A stretch of DNA of 18,753 nucleotides from SAR324 cluster bacterium (GTDB taxonomy: Bacteria > Bdellovibrionota > UBA2361 > JAAZON01), in assembly GCA_012797725.1 (NCBI GenBank), contig JAAZON010000632.1, positions 1 through 18,753 on the forward strand. Reading direction: 5' to 3'. The notes under the pieces were generated by a model that had not been told where the DNA came from, did no database searches, and was given only the letters and a program-made list of their open reading frames with translations. Made by a program: the position numbers and the translations under genes. Of the stretch, positions 1-6,034 are shown piece by piece. How positions within the stretch are numbered: the first letter of the stretch is position 1; each line of letters begins with the position of its first letter.

Positions 1-83
1 ATTTTGCGTAATGTATCGGAGGCATCGTTATCTGGGCCAAGGTAGACTAGTTCAAAATCTTTATCGTTTTTCTCACTGTTCAC
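1..83 (-). CDS. Start of an unidentified minus-strand gene, cut by the window edge
   Basis: The minus strand reads open from about position 116 to the left edge. The peptide has a natural composition, with stretches such as NDKDFELVYLGPDNDASD. There is no ATG in this open stretch; the GTG at 83 is the best start I can see. In the same frame an ATG lies at 140, but it is followed after seven codons by a TGA (117-119). The gene therefore either starts at a non-ATG codon or carries a nonsense mutation near its 5' end. It would be divergent from dprA. I do not recognise the family, and too little is visible to give a function. Confidence 0.4.
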   Translation of the reverse strand, partial: MNSEKNDKDFELVYLGPDNDASDTLRK

Positions 84-169
84 AGGAAACTTATCGCCTA
101 TTTTTTCGATTATGACTCAAGAGTTAAATTTCTTCTCCATGATTATTGATGTGACAAGCACTTGAAAAG

Positions 170-1294
170 ATGCCCTTTTTAGATTCTCAAACAAGAAACG
201 CGGTTATAAATCTGATATTTTCTAGGCAAGCATCTTGTGTTCAATGTCGCTACCTAGAGCTATTGTCTCAGAAAGACTCTCAAGCTGAGCTTAGTGATAA
301 GGAAATCTCAGGACTGCTCTCACTGGCGGAGAGGGCGCATATTTTTAAAAAGTCTTTTCAGGATGAAAGCTTGCAACAAATAAAGGATTGGGAAAAGAGG
401 GGGATAAGATTGTTGGATTTTAACAGTCCAGCGTATCCAAATAGTCTTCGAACAATTTATGCGCCTCCGTTAGTTCTATATTGCAAGGGTAGGCTTCCTG
501 AGAAATGGGAGGAGCGGCCTTGTATTTCAATAGTGGGAAGCAGGAAACCTGATTGTGAAGGCTTGGAACTTGCACGTTCGTTTGGATTGTCATGCGCAAA
601 TTCTGGTTTATGTGTGGTAAGTGGAATAGCAATGGGCATAGATGCTGCGGCGCATGAGGGCGCTCTGGAATCTATTCTTGATTTCCCAACAATTGCAGTT
701 CTTGGACAAGGCGTAGATCTTATCTATCCCGTGGTGAATGCAAATCTTTATACCAGACTAGTGGAGCGTGGAGGGCTAATATTAAGTCAGTTTGAACCGG
801 GAACTAAACCTTTTCCTGCGAATTTCTTAAATCGCAATAGAATCATTGCAGGCCTTTCAGTGGGTATTATAGTCATTGAAGCAGGACTAAAGAGTGGCTC
901 CTTGGTAACGGCGCGCTATGGGCTTGAAGAGGGCAGGGAAGTGATGGTGTTGCCAGGCAACGTAAGCAATCCTCATTATGAAGGATCAAATTCTTTGATT
1001 CGCGATGGGGCTCACCTGGTTCGTTCTGTCGATGATGTAATGGAGGTCATAGGCTGGACGAAAAAAAGTCAGGCAAGTTCTGTGACGAAAGCACTCCCAT
1101 TTTCAGCAGATCAACAAAAACTCATTGATTTGCTTCGTCATTCAGAAACTTTGCATTATGATACCTTAGCTAGAGAATTTTCAGATCCAAGTACCTTTGC
1201 GCGTGAGATCTTGCAGCTTGAACTTCTTGACATAATTTCACGAAGGCCAGGAAATTATCTTGCATTGCAGCCGCAATATCGTCATGAAAATTGA
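170..1294 (+). CDS. dprA: DNA-processing protein DprA (Smf), RecA loader
   Basis: DprA binds incoming single-stranded DNA in the cytoplasm and loads RecA onto it during natural transformation; it is also widespread in bacteria not known to be competent. The 374 residues show the full family layout. A poorly conserved N-terminal helical part (about 1-80) is followed by the Rossmann-like DprA core (about 85-290) with VGSRKP at 122-127, SGIAMGID near 151-158, FLNRNRIIAGLS and GSLVTARYGLEEGREV. A small winged-helix-like C-terminal domain (about 310-370) completes it. The ATG at 170 has a modest GAAAAG ribosome site just upstream, and the length is normal for the family. The usual neighbour topA is not in view. 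The gene is followed immediately by repeats and tRNA-His. Family assignment is firm; a role in competence is only inferred. Confidence 0.95.
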   Translation: MPFLDSQTRNAVINLIFSRQASCVQCRYLELLSQKDSQAELSDKEISGLLSLAERAHIFKKSFQDESLQQIKDWEKRGIRLLDFNSPAYPNSLRTIYAPPLVLYCKGRLPEKWEERPCISIVGSRKPDCEGLELARSFGLSCANSGLCVVSGIAMGIDAAAHEGALESILDFPTIAVLGQGVDLIYPVVNANLYTRLVERGGLILSQFEPGTKPFPANFLNRNRIIAGLSVGIIVIEAGLKSGSLVTARYGLEEGREVMVLPGNVSNPHYEGSNSLIRDGAHLVRSVDDVMEVIGWTKKSQASSVTKALPFSADQQKLIDLLRHSETLHYDTLAREFSDPSTFAREILQLELLDIISRRPGNYLALQPQYRHEN

Positions 1295-1297
1295 CTT

Positions 1298-1321
1298 AAA
1301 TCCTTATTTTGTATAGGATTT
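1298..1321 (+). terminator. Possible weak terminator hairpin after dprA
   Basis: A 7-bp stem (AAATCCT/AGGATTT) with a 10-nt loop begins three bases after the dprA stop codon and runs into TTTTG. The stem is short and AT-rich and the T-run is poor, so this is only a candidate terminator. Confidence 0.3.
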
Positions 1322-1336
1322 TGCTTCGCTTTTCAT

Positions 1337-1350
1337 GGTGGATGTAGCTT
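1337..1350 (+). repeat. Fragment of the tRNA-His 5' end (first, outermost copy)
   Basis: GGTGGATGTAGCT here is identical to the start of the complete tRNA-His at 1596. After 13 matching bases the sequence leaves the tRNA (T instead of C) and enters a palindromic element. The same 13 bases recur at 1481, again followed by T and a palindromic element. This copy lacks the 71-bp flank carried by the other two. Confidence 0.6.
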
Positions 1351-1373
1351 CCGCCTTCGTCCTTTCAGGCGCT

Positions 1374-1420
1374 TCCTCCTTCGCCCCTTCGGGTGCTACG
1401 GAGGACGAGTCGGAGGGCAG
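1374..1420. repeat. Palindromic repeat element 1
   Basis: TCCTCC (1374-1379) pairs with GGAGGA (1400-1405), enclosing a nested CCC/GGG hairpin with a TTC turn. A GC-rich tail, GGACGAGTCGGAGGGCAG, follows. The form (pyrimidine-rich arm with CTTCG, nested hairpin, GGAGGAC arm, GTCGGNGGG tail) resembles elements 2 and 3 in this window. It sits 24 bases after a fragment of the tRNA-His 5' end. Confidence 0.5.
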
Positions 1421-1422
1421 GC

Positions 1423-1493
1423 AGTGCAGATCCTACAATATGTTAACAGTTGTTGGCTCTGTGGTACCAGATAGTTTCGTGGTGGATGTAGCT
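1423..1493 (+). repeat. 71-bp direct repeat, copy A (tRNA-His flank plus tRNA 5' end)
   Basis: These 71 bases recur without a mismatch at 1538-1608, exactly 115 bases downstream. The unit starts AGTGCAGATCC, contains ATATGTTAACAGTTG and ends with the first 13 bases of tRNA-His. In this copy the tRNA is abandoned after AGCT for a palindromic element. Confidence 0.85.
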
Positions 1494-1537
1494 TCCTACT
1501 TCGCGCTGGCTTATGCCAGCTGCTTCGTAGGACGGGT
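1494..1537. repeat. Palindromic repeat element 2
   Basis: TCCTAC (1494-1499) pairs with GTAGGA (1527-1532). Inside it GCTGGC (1505-1510) pairs with GCCAGC (1515-1520) around a TTAT loop, giving a long two-part hairpin. The tail GGACGGG is a shortened form of the tail of element 1. It starts immediately after the truncated tRNA-His 5' end and stops where the second 71-bp copy begins. Confidence 0.55.
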
Positions 1538-1608
1538 AGTGCAGATCCTACAATATGTTAACAGTTGTTGGCTCTGTGGTACCAGATAGTTTCGTGGTGG
1601 ATGTAGCT
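1538..1608 (+). repeat. 71-bp direct repeat, copy B (leads into the intact tRNA-His)
   Basis: Exact copy of 1423-1493. Here it continues into the complete tRNA. The unit must include whatever promoter the tRNA has, since it covers the 58 bases before it. TTAACA followed 16 bases later by TACCAG is the best promoter-like pair I see, and it is weak. Confidence 0.85.
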
Positions 1609-1673
1609 CAGTTGGTTAGAGCATCGGATTGTGGATCCGAGGGTCGTGGGTTCAAGTCCCATCTTCCACCCCA
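1596..1673 (+). tRNA. tRNA-His (GTG anticodon)
   Basis: The cloverleaf folds as follows. The extra G(-1) typical of tRNA-His is at 1596, and the acceptor 5' strand GTGGATG is at 1597-1603. The D arm has GCTC/GAGC. The anticodon stem TCGGA/TCCGA encloses TTGTGGA with anticodon GTG. The T arm is GTGGG-TTCAAGT-CCCAT. The acceptor 3' strand CTTCCAC is at 1663-1669, then C73 opposite G(-1) and an encoded CCA (1671-1673). One oddity is that position 6 (T) faces position 67 (T), so the acceptor stem has one mismatched pair. The 5' end of this gene is also present in two upstream fragments. Confidence 0.9.
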
Positions 1674-1678
1674 TTACA

Positions 1679-1726
1679 AAATTGACATTTCAAGAAAGCT
1701 CTAGAAATTTCTTGAAATGTCAATTT
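1679..1726. terminator. Perfect 19-bp inverted repeat between tRNA-His and abiEii
   Basis: AAATTGACATTTCAAGAAA (1679-1697) is perfectly repeated in reverse complement at 1708-1726, with a 10-nt loop. It lies five bases after the tRNA CCA and four bases before the end of the convergent abiEii gene. The position fits a two-way transcription terminator. There is a short T-run when read on the minus strand and none on the plus strand. A recombination or protein-binding site is an alternative, because the arms are longer than most terminators need. Confidence 0.5.
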
Positions 1727-1730
1727 AAAC

Positions 1731-2636
1731 TCACTTCTTCCAATTCAAAGTTTTTGGATCCCAAGATTTAGCATCTTCCGTTGCAAACATAGACATGATG
1801 AGCCTTTTAATTATGGGCACTATCTGACTCAGAGCCAGGGATTCATTCGCAAGCAACTTCCCTTTTCTCACGAATGCCGTCCACTGTGCCAACTTTGTAG
1901 AGTCTTCCGCAAATTCTGCCGTTAGCGCCAAAGGTGTTGCCGATGGGAGCGGAGTATCTCGCCTTTTGAACGTAGATTGAATAGCATTTCTCAATGCATT
2001 TGCTTCAAACGTGTAGGTAGTTGCCAATACCCAAATATCATAAAAATCCTTCATCCGACTGTTTGCTATACCCCGATGAACCATGGCATGGAACTTTTCA
2101 GCGATTACGGTCTCTTTTGAATATGCACGCAACTTTGGACTGGGCAAGTCTAGCAATGTTGGATAATCAATATTAAGTGGAGCAGGAATAATTGAGTCTC
2201 CAAAGCCGATATCGATTTGAAGTGGAATGCGAGCCGAGTCTAATGTGGCAGTCAGGGTTGCTCTGAGCCCTTGATATTCATCCTCCTCTTTGATGCGTTC
2301 TAGCAGAATAGAATCAACCTGAAAAAGTATGCCATCATCCGATAAATTGTGCTTACAGATCTCCCTTATGGCTTCTGTAAAATAGACAATGTCAGGCTCA
2401 CCAAAGCTGAGCAGGTCGAGGTCTCTTGTGGGGCGGTGCATTGCGCCTCCCCACACTTGAAACAACATGGCGCCTTTGAGCACAAAATCATTAGAATATT
2501 TTGATTGAGAAAGACGGTAAAGAAATCTCTCCAGTGCAAAGCGAGTAAGTACCAGTTGGAATTCAATCTTTTGTTCTCTGGCTATGTTTAGTAAGCGTTG
2601 CCTGATAGATGCAGCGGAGTTCTTGCCTGACTTCAT
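1731..2636 (-). CDS. abiEii: AbiEii-type nucleotidyltransferase toxin (type IV toxin-antitoxin)
   Basis: AbiEii/DUF1814 proteins are nucleotidyltransferase-fold toxins; known ones are GTP-binding or modify tRNA, and they act in phage abortive infection and stability of mobile DNA. The 301 residues show FVLKGAMLF at 51-59, the metal-binding D-x-D in RDLDLL (Asp72, Asp74), IDIGFGD at 141-147 with a further Asp, KETVIAEKFHAMV at 174-186 and RMKDFYDIW at 194-202. All of these are hallmarks of the family in the right order. The C-terminal 80 residues are more variable. Its start codon overlaps the stop of the upstream antitoxin gene (ATGA), so the two are translationally coupled. The pair sits against tRNA-His on the opposite strand, a common setting for an acquired module. 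The exact chemical target cannot be read from the sequence. Confidence 0.92.
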   Translation of the reverse strand: MKSGKNSAASIRQRLLNIAREQKIEFQLVLTRFALERFLYRLSQSKYSNDFVLKGAMLFQVWGGAMHRPTRDLDLLSFGEPDIVYFTEAIREICKHNLSDDGILFQVDSILLERIKEEDEYQGLRATLTATLDSARIPLQIDIGFGDSIIPAPLNIDYPTLLDLPSPKLRAYSKETVIAEKFHAMVHRGIANSRMKDFYDIWVLATTYTFEANALRNAIQSTFKRRDTPLPSATPLALTAEFAEDSTKLAQWTAFVRKGKLLANESLALSQIVPIIKRLIMSMFATEDAKSWDPKTLNWKK

Positions 2637-3235
2637 ACAATCGATTCCAGATATGGGCGCATCACATTAGCAACACGGCAAACTTTAGCGGCTTTATGGA
2701 GATCGTCCAGTGAAGCTTTCTTTTTTGACCAGACAGCTCGAAGAGCTTCAATTGCAACATCAAGCCCGATTTTATTTCGGTATTTGAAGCAATCTGCCAC
2801 CGTCTTGGCAGGCGAATAAACCTTAATGACAGTGCCGCCTATTTTGTGTTTCTCAACCCCGTAGGAAAGGGCAGACTTTGAAAACCTGCAAATTCTTAGC
2901 GGAGGGAGGTCTCCACTGGGACTGCGAGCTTTAACATCAATTGCAAGCCAAACTTCAAATGGAAGCTGAGTAGTAATCTTATGAAATTGTAGAGCTGATA
3001 GAAGGCACACCACCCCGTGTGGCATTCGCTTGCTGACTTCGATGAGAGTCTGATGCTCGTTAACATTCGCATCTTTGAGTGTGTAAATTCCTCGGCTGGG
3101 TCTTTCAAGAAATCCATCATGGAATAGTTTGTTAAGGTAGACAGCTGAGACACCAATTTTCTCAAGGTCTCTCGGACGAACTACGCCATTCTTTCTGAAG
3201 AGCTTAATTACTTTCTGAAGTTTCGTTGATACCAT
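2633..3235 (-). CDS. abiEi: AbiEi-type antitoxin and transcriptional autoregulator
   Basis: AbiEi antitoxins counteract AbiEii and repress their own operon through an N-terminal winged helix. Here residues 1-55 carry the winged-helix domain (RKNGVVRPRDLEKIGVS, then ERPSRGIYTL). The middle holds the typical LLSALQFHKI stretch and the C-terminal domain has the KVYSPAKTVADCFKYRNKIG motif shared by this family. At 200 residues the length is usual. It is the first gene of a two-gene operon and overlaps abiEii by 4 bases. An inverted repeat (3238-3287) lies directly before the start codon and is the likely operator. In type IV systems toxin and antitoxin do not bind each other; that is family knowledge, not shown here. 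Confidence 0.9.
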   Translation of the reverse strand: MVSTKLQKVIKLFRKNGVVRPRDLEKIGVSAVYLNKLFHDGFLERPSRGIYTLKDANVNEHQTLIEVSKRMPHGVVCLLSALQFHKITTQLPFEVWLAIDVKARSPSGDLPPLRICRFSKSALSYGVEKHKIGGTVIKVYSPAKTVADCFKYRNKIGLDVAIEALRAVWSKKKASLDDLHKAAKVCRVANVMRPYLESIV

Positions 3236-3237
3236 AT

Positions 3238-3287
3238 TAGTAAGATAATGTCGGTATATATTAATAACTACCTACACTATCTTACTA
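3238..3287 (-). promoter_or_regulatory. Probable AbiEi operator: inverted repeat before abiEi
   Basis: TAGTAAGATA (3238-3247) and its exact reverse complement TATCTTACTA (3278-3287) flank 30 AT-rich bases that hold TATATATTAATAA, the obvious -10 region for minus-strand transcription. The near arm begins three bases before the abiEi start codon. Characterised AbiEi proteins bind paired inverted repeats at their own promoter and repress cooperatively, so the position and symmetry fit autoregulation. Confidence 0.65.
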
Positions 3288-3569
3288 TAAGTGGAGCTCC
3301 GCGACTAGCTAATTCTCTGTATTTATTTAATTTATACCTATTTCAGGAGCTTTCAGAATTGCCCAAAAATTAGATGCAAAATGGATGCACGATTTCATAA
3401 AACCCATAAAAACAAGGGTTTCAGAGGGCTCAGATACTCCACCCCATCATTCTCCCCTTTCCACAAAGAAACTCTGTAGTCCTCAGAAATGGATTGTTGG
3501 CAACTCATTTTCGGCAATAGCCGGGCATGCGGTGCGGAAAGGGAAGAATAGCCTCGACTCTTGTATCGA
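3288..3569. other. Gene-free stretch with a small hairpin and a tRNA-His 3'-end-like decamer
   Basis: No frame here looks like a protein. AAACCC (3400-3405) and GGGTTT (3416-3421) form a 6-bp hairpin. TCCACCCCAT at 3438-3447 matches the last bases of tRNA-His plus one flanking base (1665-1674). The rest has no recognisable structure. The decamer may be the far end of an integrated element (see findings). Confidence 0.3.
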
Positions 3570-3617
3570 CTCATGAGCGCGAAGCGAATGAGGCGGACAG
3601 GACAAATGGTGGGCAAA
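3570..3617. repeat. Palindromic repeat element 3 (weaker)
   Basis: CTCAT (3570-3574) pairs with ATGAG (3588-3592) around a loop containing GCGCGAAGC. The tail GGACAGGACAAATGGTGGGC resembles the GGACGAGTCGGAGGGC tail of element 1. The similarity is by eye and partial, so membership of the same family is tentative. Confidence 0.35.
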
Positions 3618-3668
3618 TACATTCTTTTTAGGAAACTTCTTCTCGATTTCTCCGATTACTCCTATGAA

Positions 3669-3950
3669 ATGTACTACACGTATATCCTCAAGAGCCAAAG
3701 CCTTGAAGCTTCACGAAGCGAAGGGTCGGGGGAATCTACCAAAAACCACTTTTATGTCGACTGCACATCCACCTTGCATCGCCGTTTCTGTGAACATAGT
3801 CGTGGTGACTGTTTTCACATCGCTCAGTCCCGCCCATGGAAGATTAGCAATTTCACTGCTTTCTTAACACGTGCAAAGGCCGAGGAATTTGAGCGTTATT
3901 TGAAGACGTGTTCTGGAAGAAAATTTCAGCGGAGACATTCCAGTGAATGA
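3669..3950 (+). CDS. GIY-YIG domain protein (UPF0213/YhbQ-like), possibly degenerate
   Basis: This is a single GIY-YIG nuclease-fold domain of 93 residues, close to the size of the small stand-alone UPF0213 group. Family features in order are YYTYILKS at 2-9, FYVDCT at 28-33 (standing for the usual YVG-T), LHRRFCEH, then RPWK, AFLTRAKAEEFERYLKTCSGRKF. The Gly of the YIG-like motif is Asp31 here, which may weaken or abolish activity. Residues about 11-24 (SLEASRSEGSGEST) separate two motifs that are normally only a few residues apart, and they are encoded by palindromic element 4. The start at 3669 was chosen because the family begins with this motif; the frame stays open upstream but there it translates element 3. 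No clear ribosome site is visible. Domain assignment is good; function is uncertain. Confidence 0.7.
   Translation: MYYTYILKSQSLEASRSEGSGESTKNHFYVDCTSTLHRRFCEHSRGDCFHIAQSRPWKISNFTAFLTRAKAEEFERYLKTCSGRKFQRRHSSE
3701..3724. repeat. Palindromic repeat element 4, inside the GIY-YIG gene
   Basis: CCTT (3701-3704) and GCTTC (3708-3712) pair with GAAGC (3715-3719) and AAGG (3721-3724) around a 2-base loop. The following GTCGGGGG resembles the tail of element 1. It is inserted in frame between two GIY-YIG motifs, as Rickettsia palindromic elements are known to do in their host genes. Confidence 0.5.
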
Positions 3951-3977
3951 ATTGTAATATGAGTTCCACTTAAGATC

Positions 3978-4121
3978 TCAAACAACTTTTTTCTCAAATC
4001 TTCGATCACTATATCGGAGCTTCTCATGCACATCGTCTATCCGCTTTGCTGCAAGAAGAATCCGTGCAGAGTACATATCAGTCTCCACCCGACCTGAAAG
4101 CCAGCGTGGAGTCGAAACCAC
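3978..4121 (-). pseudogene. Remnant of an unidentified minus-strand gene
   Basis: A 47-codon frame starting at a GTG (4121) gives a protein-like sequence that includes STPRWLSGRVETDMYSARI and RIDDVHEKLRYSDRRFEKK. It ends at TGA right after a run of six A on the minus strand. Dropping one A would carry the reading on as LFEILSGTHITIHS for about twenty more codons, which suggests a frameshift in a decaying gene. An in-frame stop lies just before the GTG. The opposite strand also has an open frame of about 90 codons (to 4239) with no usable start until late, so which strand once coded is not certain. Family unknown. Confidence 0.3.
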
Positions 4122-4367
4122 AGGTCATTTTGTTGCCACTAACAAGATGATTGAATTCGATAAGGGCGGCGAAACGGTCGAGCTTTATGAGTCAAGAAGG
4201 ATTAGGAAGTTCCATAAGTTAAGGAATCGGAGTGTATGAGCAAAAAAAGCCAATAATAGCGTAAAGGAGAGAGGGTTCCTTCCGATCCTAGAAACCATGC
4301 TCAGGTGCCATGTTCGTTCCAAGTATTAGCTAGTGCTTTGCCAGAATGAAGTTAGCAATCTCACGTC
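4122..4367. other. Gene-free stretch
   Basis: Nothing here can be supported as a gene. A plus-strand frame running to 4239 contains TNKMIEFDKGGETVELYES, which looks protein-like but has no start of adequate length, so it may be a fragment. No hairpin or promoter stands out. Confidence 0.3.
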
Positions 4368-5390
4368 CTAATTAGTATCAATCTCCGCCCAAAAATGGGG
4401 AGTCATTAAATCCCCTAGAATTCGGTGCCGAAGCGGGCTTGGATGTGGGTCGAAGCTCAAGGTGAGGTCCTTGGCTGCAATGCCTCGAGCTTCCATTGCT
4501 CTCAACAACCCTTCTCTTAGCTCAATAATACGAACGCCAGAGTGCTTTTTAAGTGAGGGAAGTCTTGCAAGGTATTTTTTTTGACCTTTTTTGGGGTTCA
4601 TTGCAAAGAAAAAGGGAATGCCCATCGATTCGGTTTTTTGAGCAAGTTTATTTAGCATTGTGTTGGGACTCCAGCCTTGCATCTGAACAAGTTGCTCCTG
4701 GGCATGTGGATGGGCCGCATTCCATGTAAGACGGGAGAATTCTAGGGCAGAAAACAATCCGCCCGTCTTTGAAGATTCGCGAATATCCTGGACAAAAAAA
4801 GGCAAGCCGAAATCATTCTCGACAAAGTACAAAAGCACTGCGTCAGGAGAGAAGCAAAGCCCTTTCTCCATGAAAAGCATCACTTCCTGGAAAGTCGAAT
4901 AGCCTGGAACTGCTAAGTTCAGTACCTCAATTTTAGGATGTCCCATGAAAATATGATTAAGATTCTTCTCTAGTACCGATGCAAAGCTTTCATTTTCTTC
5001 AACACCCCAGCCAAAGGCAAAAGAGTCCCCGAGCAAGACAATACGATAAGTATCTATCCCTTTTTCAAGAGGATATTCTGGACCACGCATACCAAAAGAA
5101 TTAGTTCTAACTTTTGCCCGCATGAACTTAACGTCCAAGTGTGGTTTTAAGACATAAATGATTTGATCATCAGCATGAGGAAGGACTAGATCTCCAAGAC
5201 TTGTGCCTTTACGTTGTTCTGAAGACGATGTATTAAGCATTTCCCTTCGAAGCTGATCGAGGCTTTCAAACTCTGAACCGCGTTTGTTAAATGCCAAGAT
5301 CTTCAAGGCAATTTCTGCACCAATCAAACCAATAGCAAGGCCAAAAAGGATTAGAACTACATGGATAAGATATTTTTTAAATTTGGACAT
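4368..5390 (-). CDS. Membrane-anchored SGNH/GDSL-type hydrolase-fold protein
   Basis: Of the 340 residues, an N-terminal membrane segment (about 7-31, YLIHVVLILFGLAIGLIGAE) with a basic start puts the rest outside the inner membrane. The SGNH fold is marked by block I, VLLGDSFAFGWG near residue 120 (catalytic Ser in GDS), then LNLAVPGYST with the block II Gly, FVENDFG as the block III Asn-Asp, and DPHPS near the C-terminus giving the Asp-x-x-His pair. Proteins of this kind hydrolyse or transfer acyl groups on lipids or polysaccharides; the substrate here is unknown. The gene lies 44 bases downstream of the FKBP gene on the same strand and may share its transcript. A similar SGNH protein lies on the other side of the FKBP gene. 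No clear ribosome site is seen. Confidence 0.85.
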   Translation of the reverse strand: MSKFKKYLIHVVLILFGLAIGLIGAEIALKILAFNKRGSEFESLDQLRREMLNTSSSEQRKGTSLGDLVLPHADDQIIYVLKPHLDVKFMRAKVRTNSFGMRGPEYPLEKGIDTYRIVLLGDSFAFGWGVEENESFASVLEKNLNHIFMGHPKIEVLNLAVPGYSTFQEVMLFMEKGLCFSPDAVLLYFVENDFGLPFFVQDIRESSKTGGLFSALEFSRLTWNAAHPHAQEQLVQMQGWSPNTMLNKLAQKTESMGIPFFFAMNPKKGQKKYLARLPSLKKHSGVRIIELREGLLRAMEARGIAAKDLTLSFDPHPSPLRHRILGDLMTPHFWAEIDTN

Positions 5391-5434
5391 TGGGAAACTG
5401 TAATTTCTTGAGGATTGCTTGTCAAAATCCCTTA

Positions 5435-5854
5435 TTAATTCTCGACGTTAAGAAGCTCCACTTCAAATATTAGATCTTTGTTTGGGGGAACAGCTGCGCC
5501 AGCACCTCTTTCCCCAAATCCTAAATGGGCAGGGACTTGAAGCCGTCTTAAGCCACCAACTTTCATGCCGATAATTCCTTGTTCTAGCCCTGGAATAACA
5601 AGCTCATGCCCGAGACGAAAGACATAGGCTTTGCGGCGATCGTAAGAATTATCGAACATAACCCTCTTGCCATCTTTCCTAAGCGTCCAGGCTTTATAGT
5701 GTATCGTTACAACCTGTCCAGAAGAAGCTTCGGCTCCACTTCCGATGGTTAAATCTTCAATTGCGACTGCAATTGGAGCAGGATCAGCCTCAGCAGGAGA
5801 GATAAAGAAACATAAAAATAGAACAAGAAAAATACAGTGCACCATGTGCCTCAT
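5435..5854 (-). CDS. Exported FKBP-type peptidyl-prolyl cis-trans isomerase
   Basis: A single FKBP domain (about residues 45-137) follows a signal peptide. MRHMVHCIFLVLFLCFFISP ends at a likely AEA|D cleavage near residue 23. The domain shows VVTIHYKAW, MFDNS, VFRLGHELVIPGLEQGIIGM and GLRRLQVPAHLGFGERGAG with PPNKDLIFEVELL, a full-length FKBP signature. It would speed proline isomerisation during protein folding in the periplasm. The frame stays open upstream to 6049, but that part has no signal-peptide or family features and overlaps the start of the divergent SGNH gene, so I place the start at 5854 (an ATG at 5845 is an alternative). Length is 139 residues. It is upstream of, and probably co-transcribed with, the 4368-5390 gene. 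Confidence 0.88.
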   Translation of the reverse strand: MRHMVHCIFLVLFLCFFISPAEADPAPIAVAIEDLTIGSGAEASSGQVVTIHYKAWTLRKDGKRVMFDNSYDRRKAYVFRLGHELVIPGLEQGIIGMKVGGLRRLQVPAHLGFGERGAGAAVPPNKDLIFEVELLNVEN

Positions 5855-6034
5855 AATATTTAGAATACATGAAATTATAGGAACAAAACAGTTGTAGGGG
5901 AAAGCCTCTACCCTAATTTTCTGGCTTTTATTGTAATTTATCGTAGTGGATTCAGCGTGCCAATGTACATCCTTAATCTTACACAAAGCAATGGAGTGCT
6001 TGAGTGCCAAGAGATGTTGCGATACTAATGAAGA

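Noticed and set aside
85..110. Sigma-28-like -10 box (GGCGATAA on the minus strand)
   Set aside because: No TAAA box at the proper 15-base distance, and it lies within a coding-like stretch.
1335..1589. Open frame of 84 codons across the repeats before tRNA-His
   Set aside because: It is only a translation of the direct repeats and palindromes; the peptide repeats itself and has no independent coding features.
1423..1608. CRISPR-like array
   Set aside because: Only two units, the repeat is 71 bp and holds a tRNA start; no spacers of even length and no cas genes.
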